Assembly (NCBI RefSeq): GCF_031179285.1 | Contig: NZ_JAPSHY010000003.1 | Location: forward strand, 62,001-126,000 | Origin: Microbacterium sp. | Lineage (GTDB): Bacteria > Actinomycetota > Actinomycetes > Actinomycetales > Microbacteriaceae | Reading direction: 5' to 3' | Length of the DNA: 64,000 nt | Part shown: positions 1 through 8,495 of the stretch, in pieces | Numbering within the stretch: the first letter of the stretch is position 1 | How the letters are laid out: the number at the start of each line of letters is the position of its first letter | Made by a program: the position numbers and the translations under genes | The notes under the pieces: generated by a model | What the model was told of the DNA's origin: nothing | The model's input: only the letters and a program-made list of their open reading frames with translations | Databases searched by the model: none

Positions 1-1
1 G

Positions 2-409
2 TCCACCCGCACCAGCGACAAGGGCGTGCCGTATGTCGCGGTGCTCGCCTCGGTCGCTTTCGGCTTCGTCACCGTGGCGCTGAACTGGGCCTTCCCGGAT
101 GTGATCCTGCCGGCGCTGCTGAACGTCGTCGGCTCGACTCTCCTCGTCATCTGGACGGCGACCACCATCGCGCAGATCGTCTTGCGCCGCCGGGCGGACC
201 GCGCCGGCGAGGAGATGCCGATGCGAATGTGGGGCTTCCCCTGGCTGTCGTGGCTGTGTCTCGTTCTCCTGGTGGCCGTCATCGCCCTCGCGATGATCGA
301 TCCGGCAGCGAGGACGCAGCTGCTGTTGACGCTCGCGCTCACGGCAGTGCTCCTGGTGGTCGCGCGGCTCACCCGCGGCGTGTCCCGCCCCGGCGTCGTC
401 CGGGAGTAG
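2..409 (+). CDS. Amino acid permease, APC family (C-terminal part)
   Basis: This is the C-terminal 135 residues of a membrane transporter whose start lies outside the window. The reading frame is open from base 2 to the TAG at 407-409. The visible part holds four hydrophobic segments in the order expected for the last helices of a 12-helix APC permease, including a short basic linker (LRRRADRAGEE) before an MRMWGFPWLSW stretch. Linker and WGFPWL-type sequence resemble the end of GABA, asparagine and aromatic amino acid permeases. The substrate cannot be told from this piece. An Lrp/AsnC regulator follows after 4 bases and may control it. Confidence 0.8.
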   Translation, partial: STRTSDKGVPYVAVLASVAFGFVTVALNWAFPDVILPALLNVVGSTLLVIWTATTIAQIVLRRRADRAGEEMPMRMWGFPWLSWLCLVLLVAVIALAMIDPAARTQLLLTLALTAVLLVVARLTRGVSRPGVVRE

Positions 410-413
410 GCAG

Positions 414-902
414 GTGCGCATCGACAAGCTCGACGCCGACCTCATCCGCCTGCTCACGGAGTCGCCGCAGCTGCCGATCCTCGAATGCGCGAGGCGGCTC
501 GGCGTGGCGCGCGGTACCGCGACCTCCCGCCTCGCCCGGCTCCACGAGGCCGGCGTGATCCGGGCGATCGTGCCGCAGGTCGATCCGAGCGGATTCGGGT
601 ACGGACTCGTCGCCTTCTGCCTGATCGAGATCGATCAGAAGATCGGACATGACGAGGTCGCCAAGGCTCTGGCGGACGCCGTGCCCGAGATCATCGACAT
701 GTACACCGTGACCGGTGCGAGCGACATGCAACTGCGGCTCGTCGCTCGCACGGCGGCGCAGCTGCAGGAGGTGCTCGACCGCGTGGCGCTCGTTCCTGGC
801 GTCGCGCGCACCGCGTCGTCCATCGCGATGCGCACCCACCTCGAGGGCCGAGTGCTGCCGCTCGTCGAGCACGTGTCGCAGCAGCCCGAGTCCTCGCCGT
901 GA
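414..902 (+). CDS. Lrp/AsnC family transcriptional regulator
   Basis: DNA-binding regulator of 162 residues, the usual length for the family. An N-terminal AsnC-type helix-turn-helix covers about residues 4-50 (LDADLIRLL, then RLGVARGTATSRLARL). A C-terminal RAM effector-binding domain covers about residues 65-145 and includes the VTGASDMQLRLVA core. The GTG start at 414 sits 4 bases after the permease stop, and a GGAG overlaps the end of that gene, so the two are probably co-transcribed. By family analogy it would sense an amino acid and control the adjacent permease; the effector is not visible. Members of this family usually work as dimers or octamers. Confidence 0.88.
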   Translation: MRIDKLDADLIRLLTESPQLPILECARRLGVARGTATSRLARLHEAGVIRAIVPQVDPSGFGYGLVAFCLIEIDQKIGHDEVAKALADAVPEIIDMYTVTGASDMQLRLVARTAAQLQEVLDRVALVPGVARTASSIAMRTHLEGRVLPLVEHVSQQPESSP

Positions 903-909
903 CAGGCGG

Positions 910-2463
910 TCAGATCCAGCCAGGCATCCAGTTGTGCACCAGCCAGAATCCGTACGGCACGTTCATGCCGGTCCACACCGGATAGAAGAACGCGGAGACC
1001 AGCACCGCGAAGGCCAGGAATAGCAGCACCGTGCGCTCTCCCGCCTGCCGTCGGTGCAGCGGAGCGGCGCGTTCCCCGGCGATGATACGCAGCGTCACGG
1101 CGAGTGCGATGACGAGGAACGGCATCATCACCACCGTGTAGAACTGGAAGATCGTCCGCTCCGGCAGAAGCAGCCAGGGCACGTACGTCACGGCCACGCC
1201 CACCAGCGGGATCGTGAACTCCGGCCCGACAGGCGAGCGATCGATCCATCCGCGCACCAGACGGTAGATCAGGTAGACGGCTGCCGCCACGCCGGCGAAC
1301 CAGATGAGAGGGTTCGGCAGCGCCGAGACGACGGCGATGCAGTGCTCCACGCCGCATCGGCCGTCCTCGCCGCCGACCCAGACCGCGGTGGGGCGCAGCA
1401 GGAAAGGCCACTCCCAGGCCGCACTCGCGTAGGGGTGACCGCGGTTCAGCCCGACGTGGAAGCCGAGGATCGACTGGTGGTAGTTCCACAGGGCGATGAG
1501 CGGGTTCGGGTCACTGGTCCGGTCGTAGCCGCCCGCGGTCAGGAGCCACCCGCTCCAGCTGACGAGGTAGACGGCGATCGCCGGCGGCACGAGGAGCAGG
1601 AACGAGACCGGACCCTGCCGGAAGGCGGCATCCGTCGGCCAGAACGCCACTCCCACGCGCCGGCGGGCGAGCGCGTCTGTCACCACGACATAGAGCCCGA
1701 GTCCTGCGAGCGCGTACAGCCCGGACCATTTGACGGCGGTCGCAGCTCCCAGCGCCGCTCCCGCCGCAATCAGCCAGGGACGCCGCCAGAGAACCGGGCC
1801 CCAGAACGGGTCAGGGTCGTCTGTGCTGCGGCGCTCGAGCAGCGGGATGGTGCGCCGTCGATCGAAGAGCACGAAGAGGAAGCCGAGCAGGACGAAGAAG
1901 GTGAGCGAGCCGTCGAGCAGCGCGGTGCGGCTCATCACGATGCTGAGCCCGTCGATCGCGAGCAGCATCCCCGCGATGGTGGCCACGACGATCGAGCCGG
2001 TGAGGTGACGCGCGACCAGGTAGACCAGCAGCACGGTTCCGGTGCCGAGCAGCGCCGTCGTCAGGCGCCATCCCTCGCTGACTCCCGGCCCTCCGATGGC
2101 CATCCCGAGCGCGATGATCCACTTGCCCAGCGGCGGGTGCACGACGAAGGCGGCTTCCGTGTCGAGCGGCAGCGGGTCACCCGAGGCGAATGCCTGGTTC
2201 GCCCCGTCCTCCCAGGTGCCCTCGTAGCCGAGTGTCCACAGTGACCAGGCGTCCTTGACGTAGTAGGTCTCGTCGAAGGCGAGTTCGTGCGGGTGACCGA
2301 GGTTCGCCACGCGCAGCACGAGCGCCAGCGCCGTCACGACCAGCGGAGCGAACCAGCGCAGCATCGGTCCCCAGTCCGGGTCGAGCAGCACGCGATCGCG
2401 CAGCTGGCCGAAGCGCGTGAGCCGTTCCCCCGGAGGGGGCAGCAGAGGCAGGGGCGCGGTCAC
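910..2463 (-). CDS. pmt: Dolichyl-phosphate-mannose--protein mannosyltransferase (GT39)
   Basis: Multi-pass membrane enzyme of 517 residues that moves mannose from polyprenyl-phosphate-mannose to Ser/Thr of secreted proteins (protein O-mannosylation). The first helix (about residues 38-52) is followed by the loop motif FDETYY, with the catalytic-type Asp-Glu at residues 64-65. A second loop motif HPPLGK is at 109-114, and both are hallmarks of GT39. Many further helices follow to the C-terminus. It is divergent from rsmI with only 35 bases between start codons, an arrangement common in actinobacteria. The GTG start is preceded by TAGTCT at a 6-base distance, so the mRNA is probably leaderless. 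Confidence 0.92.
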   Translation of the reverse strand: MTAPLPLLPPPGERLTRFGQLRDRVLLDPDWGPMLRWFAPLVVTALALVLRVANLGHPHELAFDETYYVKDAWSLWTLGYEGTWEDGANQAFASGDPLPLDTEAAFVVHPPLGKWIIALGMAIGGPGVSEGWRLTTALLGTGTVLLVYLVARHLTGSIVVATIAGMLLAIDGLSIVMSRTALLDGSLTFFVLLGFLFVLFDRRRTIPLLERRSTDDPDPFWGPVLWRRPWLIAAGAALGAATAVKWSGLYALAGLGLYVVVTDALARRRVGVAFWPTDAAFRQGPVSFLLLVPPAIAVYLVSWSGWLLTAGGYDRTSDPNPLIALWNYHQSILGFHVGLNRGHPYASAAWEWPFLLRPTAVWVGGEDGRCGVEHCIAVVSALPNPLIWFAGVAAAVYLIYRLVRGWIDRSPVGPEFTIPLVGVAVTYVPWLLLPERTIFQFYTVVMMPFLVIALAVTLRIIAGERAAPLHRRQAGERTVLLFLAFAVLVSAFFYPVWTGMNVPYGFWLVHNWMPGWI

Positions 2464-2469
2464 CGCTCC

Positions 2470-2492
2470 AGACTAGACAACCGACATAGGCT
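2470..2492. promoter_or_regulatory. Back-to-back promoters for pmt and rsmI (leaderless)
   Basis: The 35-base gap holds TAGTCT on the minus strand (2470-2475), 6 bases before the pmt GTG, and TAGGCT on the plus strand (2487-2492), 6 bases before the rsmI GTG. Both fit a -10 element whose transcript would begin at the start codon. No convincing -35 is seen for either; each would lie inside or beyond the opposite promoter, so the two probably compete. Confidence 0.55.
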
Positions 2493-2498
2493 GGGCGG

Positions 2499-3320
2499 GT
2501 GATCATCCTCGCCGCCACCCCGATCGGCAATCTCGGCGACGCGTCACGCCGGCTCGTCGAGGTCCTCGAGAACGCGGAGATCATCGCCGCGGAGGACACC
2601 CGCACCACCCAGCGCCTGCTGCAGGCGCTGAAGATCGAGAACAGGCCGCGCCTCATCGCCCTCCACGATCACAACGAGAAGCAGAAGGCGGGCGAGATCG
2701 CCGCTCTCGCCGTGGATCAGGACATCGTCGTGCTCAGCGATGCCGGGATGCCGGCGATCAGCGACCCAGGCTACGGACTCGTCGCCGAGGCCGTGGCGCA
2801 GGGCGTCACCGTCACCGCGATCCCGGGTCCGAGCGCCGTGCTCATGGCGCTGGCGATCTCGGGGCTCCCCACCGACCGGTTCACATTCGAGGGGTTCCTG
2901 CCGCGCAAACCCGGCGAGCGGCGCTCCATGCTGCGGGCGCTCGCAACGGAACCGCGCACCATGGTGTTCTTCGAATCGGCGGCGCGCCTCGCCTCGTCAC
3001 TCGCCGACATGGGCGTGGCACTCGGTGACGACCGCCGCATCGCGGTGTGCCGGGAGCTGACGAAGCTGTACGAAGAGGTGCGTCGGGGCACGGCATCCGA
3101 ACTCGTGTCGTGGGCCGAAGGCGGCGTCAAGGGCGAGATCGTGGTCGTCGTCGAGGGAGCGCCCCGGCGAGACGCGTCGCCCGACGACGCGCTCGCCCAG
3201 GTGCAGACCCTCGTCGCCTCAGGCATCCGCCTGAAGGATGCCGCGGCCGAGGTCGCCGCTCTCACCGGCCTGTCGTCCCGGGATCTGTATCAGGCCGCGC
3301 TGGCCGCCCGCGTCCGATGA
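2499..3320 (+). CDS. rsmI: 16S rRNA (cytidine(1402)-2'-O)-methyltransferase
   Basis: SAM-dependent tetrapyrrole-methylase-fold enzyme of 273 residues that 2'-O-methylates C1402 of 16S rRNA in the decoding centre. The N-terminus LAATPIGNLGD, the EDTRTTQRLL segment near residue 32, the SDAGMPAISDPG loop and the IPGPSAVLMALAISGLP segment are all typical. The GTG start follows a TAGGCT element by 6 bases. Its stop overlaps the ATG of the next methyltransferase by four bases (ATGA), so the two genes are translationally coupled. Confidence 0.95.
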   Translation: MIILAATPIGNLGDASRRLVEVLENAEIIAAEDTRTTQRLLQALKIENRPRLIALHDHNEKQKAGEIAALAVDQDIVVLSDAGMPAISDPGYGLVAEAVAQGVTVTAIPGPSAVLMALAISGLPTDRFTFEGFLPRKPGERRSMLRALATEPRTMVFFESAARLASSLADMGVALGDDRRIAVCRELTKLYEEVRRGTASELVSWAEGGVKGEIVVVVEGAPRRDASPDDALAQVQTLVASGIRLKDAAAEVAALTGLSSRDLYQAALAARVR

Positions 3321-3964
3321 CCGACGCCGGCGCTGTAGGGGCCGACGAATCGTCAGCCGACGCAGCGGTCGCTGCCGCGTACGATGACCGCGCGAAGGAA
3401 TACATCGCGCTGGGAAGCCGGATCGATCAGATGGATTCCTCCGATCGAGGTGCCGTCGCGCGCTGGCGCGATGGCACCAGTGGGGTGCTGCTGGATGCCG
3501 GTTGCGGTCCCGGTCATTGGACGGCGTTCCTTCACGACGGTCACCGTGACGTGGTCGGAATCGACCTCTCGGCGCGTCTGCTCGCGCGTGCCCGCGCCGA
3601 GTATCCGCACCTCTCGTTCGCTCACGGTTCCTTTCGGCACCTTCCGTTCGCTGAGGAGTCGATCGGCGGGATCCTCGCGTGGTACTCGCTGATCCATCTG
3701 CCTCCGGCCGACGTGCCGGGGGTGCTCGTGGAGTTCGCGAGGGTGCTGGCTCCAGGCGGGGGACTTCTGCTCGGCTTCTTCGATGGGGAAGCCGGGGAGA
3801 GTTTCGAGCATGCCGTCGCTCCCGCGTGGTTCTGGTCGGCGGATGCTCTGGACGCCCTGCTCCGCGACGCGGGATTCGCTCCGGTCTCGGGCGAGCGGCG
3901 AGACCGCGGCCCGGGTGAGATGAGCCGCCGCCCGCACGGCGCCGTCACGGCGACATTGCGCTGA
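3317..3964 (+). CDS. Class I SAM-dependent methyltransferase
   Basis: Protein of 215 residues with a Rossmann-type methyltransferase core. SAM-binding motif I is DAGCGPGHW (residues 60-68), the acidic end of strand 2 is VVGIDLS, and the post-core pattern LAPGGGLLLGFFDG is that of the Methyltransf_11/25 group. The ATG at 3317 overlaps the rsmI stop. The substrate is unknown; small-molecule methylation is more likely than rRNA because no RNA-binding domain is present. The coupling to rsmI may be only a matter of gene order. Confidence 0.85.
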   Translation: MTDAGAVGADESSADAAVAAAYDDRAKEYIALGSRIDQMDSSDRGAVARWRDGTSGVLLDAGCGPGHWTAFLHDGHRDVVGIDLSARLLARARAEYPHLSFAHGSFRHLPFAEESIGGILAWYSLIHLPPADVPGVLVEFARVLAPGGGLLLGFFDGEAGESFEHAVAPAWFWSADALDALLRDAGFAPVSGERRDRGPGEMSRRPHGAVTATLR

Positions 3965-4009
3965 GCGGAACCCCGCTCGACTGCGCGTAACCAGGGCCCG
4001 CGTCCCACC

Positions 4010-4015
4010 TAGAAT
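4010..4015 (+). promoter_or_regulatory. -10 element of metG (leaderless)
   Basis: TAGAAT, a near-consensus -10 hexamer, ends 7 bases before the metG ATG, so the transcript should start at or next to the ATG. There is no Shine-Dalgarno sequence in the remaining 7 bases. The -35 region is not recognisable. Confidence 0.6.
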
Positions 4016-4022
4016 TGACCGC

Positions 4023-5600
4023 ATGCCCGCAGGCGAATCGTTCTACATCACCACGCCCATCTATTACCCCTCCGACGTGCCTCACATCGGTCACGGGTAC
4101 ACGACGGTGGCCGTCGACACCCTCGCGCGGTGGCACCGCCAGGCGGGGGACGACACCTGGATGCTCACCGGAACGGACGAGCACGGGCAGAAGATGCTGC
4201 GAGCCGCCGCCGCCAACGGCGTGACGCCGCAGGAATGGGTCGACAAGCTCGTCAGTGAAGCCTGGTTCCCGCTGCTGGAGACCCTCGATGTCGCCAACGA
4301 CGACTTCATCCGCACCACGCAGGAGCGGCACGAGACGAACGTGCAGACGTTCTTCCAGCGCCTCTACGACCGGGGCTACATCTACGCCGGCGAATACGAA
4401 GCGCTCTACTGCGTCGGATGCGAGGAGTTCAAACCCGAGTCCGAGATCGTCGACGGCACGGGTCCGTTCGAGGGACTGAAGGTCTGCGCCATCCACTCGA
4501 AGCCGCTCGAGTTGCTGCAGGAGAAGAACTACTTCTTCAAACTCAGCGAGTTCCAGGACCGCCTGCTCGAGCTGTACAAGAGCGTGCCCGACTTCGTGCG
4601 ACCGGACTCGGCGCGCAATGAAGTCGTGTCATTCGTCAGCCAGGGTCTCAAGGACCTGTCCATCTCGCGCTCCACGTTCGACTGGGGCATCCCGCTGCCG
4701 TGGGACGAGTCGCACGTCATCTACGTGTGGGTCGACGCCCTGCTCAACTACGCCACGGCCGTCGGCTACGGCTCCGACGACGAGACCTTCGCGCGTCGCT
4801 GGCCGGCGTATCACGTGGTCGGCAAGGACATCCTGCGCTTTCATGCCGTCATCTGGCCGGCGCTGCTCATGGCCGCGGGCCTCGAAGTGCCCAAGGGCGT
4901 CTTCGCGCACGGCTGGCTGCTCGTCGGCGGAGAGAAGATGTCGAAGTCGAAGCTCACCGGGATCGCGCCCACCGAGATCACCGACGTCTTCGGATCCGAC
5001 GCCTACCGGTTCTACTTCCTCTCCGCCATCGCGTTCGGCCAGGACGGCTCGTTCTCCTGGGAGGATCTGTCGGCGCGCTATCAGGCCGAGCTCGCGAACG
5101 GGTTCGGCAACCTCGCCTCGCGCACGATCGCGATGATCGAGAAGTACTTCGAGGGCGTCGTGCCCGCGGCATCCGACTACAGCGAGCAGGACCTCGCGAT
5201 CCAGAAGATCGTGGCCGAAGCCGCGACAGCGGCGGATGTTGCGATCGGCCAGTTCCGCATCGACGAGGCGATCTCGGCGATCTGGACGATCGTGGACGCC
5301 CTCAACGGATACATCACCGAGAACGAGCCGTGGGCGCTCGCCCGCGATGAGGACAAGCGCGACCGCCTCGGCGCCGTGCTCTACACGTGCGCCGACGGTT
5401 TGCGTGCCCTCGCCGTGCTGCTGTCTCCGGTGATGCCACAGGCGACCGAGAAGCTCTGGGTGGCCCTGGGAGCGCCCGAAATCCTGGGAGCACTGCAAGA
5501 CCAGCCCATCCGCGAGGCGGGCGGTTGGGGAGTGCTGCCATCGGGCACGAGCGTGAAGGCGCTCGCGCCGCTGTTCCCGCGTGTGGAGTCCACCGCCTGA
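4023..5600 (+). CDS. metG: Methionine--tRNA ligase
   Basis: Class I aminoacyl-tRNA synthetase of 525 residues that charges tRNA-Met. The HIGH signature is at residues 21-24 (PHIGHGYT), the KMSKS loop at about 305-309, and the WVDALLNYAT segment of the catalytic core is present. The connective-peptide region carries YCVGCEEF followed by VCAIHSKP, which resembles a zinc-knuckle remnant. The anticodon-binding helical domain fills the C-terminal third. There is no C-terminal tRNA-binding (OB-fold) extension, so it is the short form. The start follows a TAGAAT -10 element at 7 bases, which predicts a leaderless mRNA. Confidence 0.97.
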   Translation: MPAGESFYITTPIYYPSDVPHIGHGYTTVAVDTLARWHRQAGDDTWMLTGTDEHGQKMLRAAAANGVTPQEWVDKLVSEAWFPLLETLDVANDDFIRTTQERHETNVQTFFQRLYDRGYIYAGEYEALYCVGCEEFKPESEIVDGTGPFEGLKVCAIHSKPLELLQEKNYFFKLSEFQDRLLELYKSVPDFVRPDSARNEVVSFVSQGLKDLSISRSTFDWGIPLPWDESHVIYVWVDALLNYATAVGYGSDDETFARRWPAYHVVGKDILRFHAVIWPALLMAAGLEVPKGVFAHGWLLVGGEKMSKSKLTGIAPTEITDVFGSDAYRFYFLSAIAFGQDGSFSWEDLSARYQAELANGFGNLASRTIAMIEKYFEGVVPAASDYSEQDLAIQKIVAEAATAADVAIGQFRIDEAISAIWTIVDALNGYITENEPWALARDEDKRDRLGAVLYTCADGLRALAVLLSPVMPQATEKLWVALGAPEILGALQDQPIREAGGWGVLPSGTSVKALAPLFPRVESTA

Positions 5601-5646
5601 CCCCGCGCACCGTGCGGGACGGGTGAACAGAGCGAGCGGAGGCGCG

Positions 5647-6525
5647 ATGGCGGAGACGTACGTGCAGCAGAGGTCGGGAGACGGCCGCAAGGATCTGCGG
5701 TACCCGCCGGCTCCTGAGCCGCTCGCCGTGCCGGTGTACGACAACCACGCCCACCTCGAGATCCTCGACGGAGACGAGCCGCTGTCGCTCACCGAGCAGC
5801 TCGATCGCGCCGCCGCCGTGGGCATCGCAGGCGTGGTGCAGGCCTCCGGTGACATCGAGTCCTCGCGATGGGCGGTGGATGCAGCGGCATCCGACCCGCG
5901 CGTTCTCGCCGCTGTCGCCATCCATCCGAACGATGCGCCCGTGTATGCGCAGGCCGGGCGGCTCGACGAGGCGATCTCCGTCATCGACGAGCTCGCAGCC
6001 CACCCGCGCACGCGTGCGGTCGGCGAGACCGGCCTGGACTTCTTCCGCACGGGCCCGGAGGGTCACGACGCGCAGTTCGCGTCGTTCGAGGCGCACATCG
6101 CGCTGGCGAAGAAACATGGCGTGGCCATGCAGATCCATGACCGCGATGCGCATCAGGCGGTGCTCGAGACGCTCGCGCGCGTCGGCGCTCCGGACAGGAC
6201 GGTGTTCCACTGCTTCTCCGGTGATGAGGCCATGGCGAGGACCTGCGCGGATGCCGGCTACTACCTCTCTTTCGCCGGGAACGTCACGTTCAAGAACGCC
6301 CAGAATCTGCGCGACGCGCTGGCGGTGACGCCGATCGATCGGATCCTCGTCGAGACGGATGCACCCTTCCTCACGCCGGTACCGCTGCGCGGTCGGCCGA
6401 ACGCGCCGTACCTTGTGCCGATCACGGTGCGTTTCATGGCTGCGGAACTCGGGGTCGACGTGGACGACTTCGCCGCGCAGATCGCCGCGAACACGTTGGC
6501 GGTCTACGGCCCGTTCGCCGGCTGA
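5647..6525 (+). CDS. tatD: TatD family metal-dependent hydrolase
   Basis: TIM-barrel phosphoesterase of 292 residues. The metal ligands are visible: HAH (residues 34-36), GETGLDFFR, QIHDRDAH, HCFSGD and ETDAPFLTP. Family members act as 3'-5' DNases or deacylases. About 28 extra residues precede the first metal motif compared with minimal TatD proteins. I chose the ATG at 5647 because GGAGG lies 4 bases upstream; the open frame continues further but has no better start. It follows metG by 46 bases, a frequent actinobacterial order. Its stop lies in a short palindrome shared with the convergent MFS gene. Confidence 0.9.
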   Translation: MAETYVQQRSGDGRKDLRYPPAPEPLAVPVYDNHAHLEILDGDEPLSLTEQLDRAAAVGIAGVVQASGDIESSRWAVDAAASDPRVLAAVAIHPNDAPVYAQAGRLDEAISVIDELAAHPRTRAVGETGLDFFRTGPEGHDAQFASFEAHIALAKKHGVAMQIHDRDAHQAVLETLARVGAPDRTVFHCFSGDEAMARTCADAGYYLSFAGNVTFKNAQNLRDALAVTPIDRILVETDAPFLTPVPLRGRPNAPYLVPITVRFMAAELGVDVDDFAAQIAANTLAVYGPFAG

Positions 6526-6527
6526 GC

Positions 6528-7790
6528 TCAGACGTCGTCGGGCACCGGCCGGTCCTCGGCGACCGGCCGCGCATTGACGATCTGTGAGATGGGCTTCCAC
6601 ACCACGGCCAGGGTGATCGCGGCTCCGGCGAAGGCGAACCACCAGGGCGCTGTCAGCCCCCAGATCTGAGCGATCACGCCTCCGAGCGCCTGGCCGATGA
6701 TCATGCCGCCGAAGACGCCGACCATGTTCACCGATGCCACGCGGCCCTGCAGTTCGGCGGGGACGAGCCGCTGACGCACCGTGGTCGAGATAGTGCCCCA
6801 GACGAAGGCATACGTGCCGAACACGACCATGATGATCAGCGCCACCCAGCCTGCGGTGGTGAGCGCGAAGGCCAGGTGCATGAGCACTTCGAGCGACAGT
6901 GCGACCCGCATGAGGGTGGCGAAGGAGACGTGCCGCTCCAGCCAGCCGAAGCTCAGCGTCGCGAGGATGCCGCCTGCCGCTGAGGCAGTGGTGAGCATGC
7001 CGTAGCCGACGGCACCCATCTGAAGGTGCTCGGTGGCGTAGAGCACGAGCACGCCCCAGGGGGCCGCCCACGTCACGTTGAAGAGCAGGATGATCAGCAC
7101 CAGCATCCGCACCGGCGGGTTCTGCCACAGCCAGCGCAGTCCCTCGGCGATGTCGGTGTGCACCGGCGGGTGCGCACCCGTCTCACGCGGCGGCACCGGT
7201 GTCTTCGCCATGCGCGAGATGAGCAGGACGGCGAAACTCACGCACAGCACTTCGACCAGGAAGGGCCAGGCGGCCCCGGCCGCGAAGAGGAACGCGCCGA
7301 TCGGCGGCCCGGCGAACTGATTGGCGACCAGATACCCCGCCTGCAACCGGGCATTGCCGACCCCGAGATCGGCCGGTCGCACGAGCATGGGGAGGAGCGT
7401 GCTTCCCGCGGTGTCGACGAAGACTTCGGCAGTGCCGTAGAGGAAGGCGACGGCCAGGACGATCCAGATGTTGGCGGTACCGGTGACGAGGAAGACGCAC
7501 AGTGCTGCCAGCACGACCGCGCGGGCGGCATTGGCGAACATGACCAGGCGCCGGCGATCGAACCGGTCGGCGATGGCGCCCGCGTGCAGGCCGAACAGAA
7601 GCCAGGGAAGGAACTGCAGGACGGCACCGGATGCCACCAGCAGGGGCGACGACGTCATCGAAGCGATGAGCAGGGGTGCGGCGGCGAGCGCGACGCCGTC
7701 ACCGACGTTGCTCGTCCATGAGGACGCCAGCAGCCACCGGAAGTCCCGCCCCATCCGCCGGGGCGCGATCAGTTCACCGAGGGAAGGCAC
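6528..7790 (-). CDS. MFS transporter, EntS-like (MFS_3) exporter
   Basis: Polytopic membrane protein of 420 residues with about 12 helices. The loop between helices 2 and 3 is ADRFDRRRLVMFAN, the major-facilitator signature type seen in the EntS/MFS_3 subgroup, and LVPAELQGRVASVNMVG is the matching motif in the second half. EntS-like proteins export siderophores or drugs; no siderophore genes are nearby, so the substrate is open. The GTG start follows TAGTCT at 6 bases (7797-7802), predicting a leaderless transcript. It converges with tatD, the two stops lying 2 bases apart. Confidence 0.85.
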   Translation of the reverse strand: MPSLGELIAPRRMGRDFRWLLASSWTSNVGDGVALAAAPLLIASMTSSPLLVASGAVLQFLPWLLFGLHAGAIADRFDRRRLVMFANAARAVVLAALCVFLVTGTANIWIVLAVAFLYGTAEVFVDTAGSTLLPMLVRPADLGVGNARLQAGYLVANQFAGPPIGAFLFAAGAAWPFLVEVLCVSFAVLLISRMAKTPVPPRETGAHPPVHTDIAEGLRWLWQNPPVRMLVLIILLFNVTWAAPWGVLVLYATEHLQMGAVGYGMLTTASAAGGILATLSFGWLERHVSFATLMRVALSLEVLMHLAFALTTAGWVALIIMVVFGTYAFVWGTISTTVRQRLVPAELQGRVASVNMVGVFGGMIIGQALGGVIAQIWGLTAPWWFAFAGAAITLAVVWKPISQIVNARPVAEDRPVPDDV

Positions 7791-7799
7791 CAGAGAAGA

Positions 7800-8495
7800 C
7801 TACGACGTCGACGGCTGGACCGTGCCGCGCCACCATTCGTCCCAGCGTGCGCTGAGCGCCGAGCGGAGATCCTCTTCGAGGTCATAGAGGCTGAGCAGTG
7901 CCATCCCGTGCCGGGTCTCTGGCACGTGGCTCAGCACCAGCAGGCCGTGATTCCATCCGTCCACGGCGAGGCCGAGCTGGTGGTCGGAGCGGAAGCGGAC
8001 GCGGCCGGTCGCCTGCTCGCCCGGCAGCGGCAACGCGAACTCGTCCCCGGGCCGGAGGTTTTGCGCGGACAGCGCTGTGAGGGGAGAGACGCCGACAGCT
8101 CCTCGGAGCAGGATCGTGCGGCGTTCGTCGTGCGGATGGACCTCGACAGCGAACCGGAGCTGCTCGATGAACGTGATCCAACCCTCGGTGATGTCGTCGT
8201 AGTAGCGGTCCCAATCGGGGTCGTCGGCGGGCGCCGCCCTGGTCAGGGTGACGCGCGTCCCGCCTTCGACGGGCTCGAGATCGATTCGGTCCCCGCCGTT
8301 GAGCAGGATCCCCTGATCGTCCGTCTCGACGTCTGTGAAATAGATCAGGTCGATCTCCTGGTCCAGCCCACCGTCGGCACCTCCCTCGAACTCCCAGCCA
8401 TGCCACTGCCGGATCCTGTCCCTGTCTCTGAGGGCGTTCCACACGACGCTCGGGGGTGCCGCCACGGTGACCTGGATCTTGGGAACCTCAGACAT
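7800..8495 (-). CDS. SRPBCC (START/AHSA1) domain protein
   Basis: Protein of 231 residues. The first 115 or so form an SRPBCC lipid- or ligand-binding fold of the AHSA1 type (start VTVAAPPSVVWNALRD, later GGTRVTLTR and a W-rich C-terminal helix). The second half looks like a further partial copy of the same kind of fold, ending LSARWDEWWRGTV. The ATG at 8495 is chosen because AAGGAG lies 6 bases upstream; an ATG 15 bases earlier contains that ribosome-binding site and is unlikely. It overlaps the ArsR-type gene by 8 bases and must be its operon partner, a pairing common in actinobacteria. Ligand unknown. Confidence 0.8.
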   Translation of the reverse strand: MSEVPKIQVTVAAPPSVVWNALRDRDRIRQWHGWEFEGGADGGLDQEIDLIYFTDVETDDQGILLNGGDRIDLEPVEGGTRVTLTRAAPADDPDWDRYYDDITEGWITFIEQLRFAVEVHPHDERRTILLRGAVGVSPLTALSAQNLRPGDEFALPLPGEQATGRVRFRSDHQLGLAVDGWNHGLLVLSHVPETRHGMALLSLYDLEEDLRSALSARWDEWWRGTVQPSTS

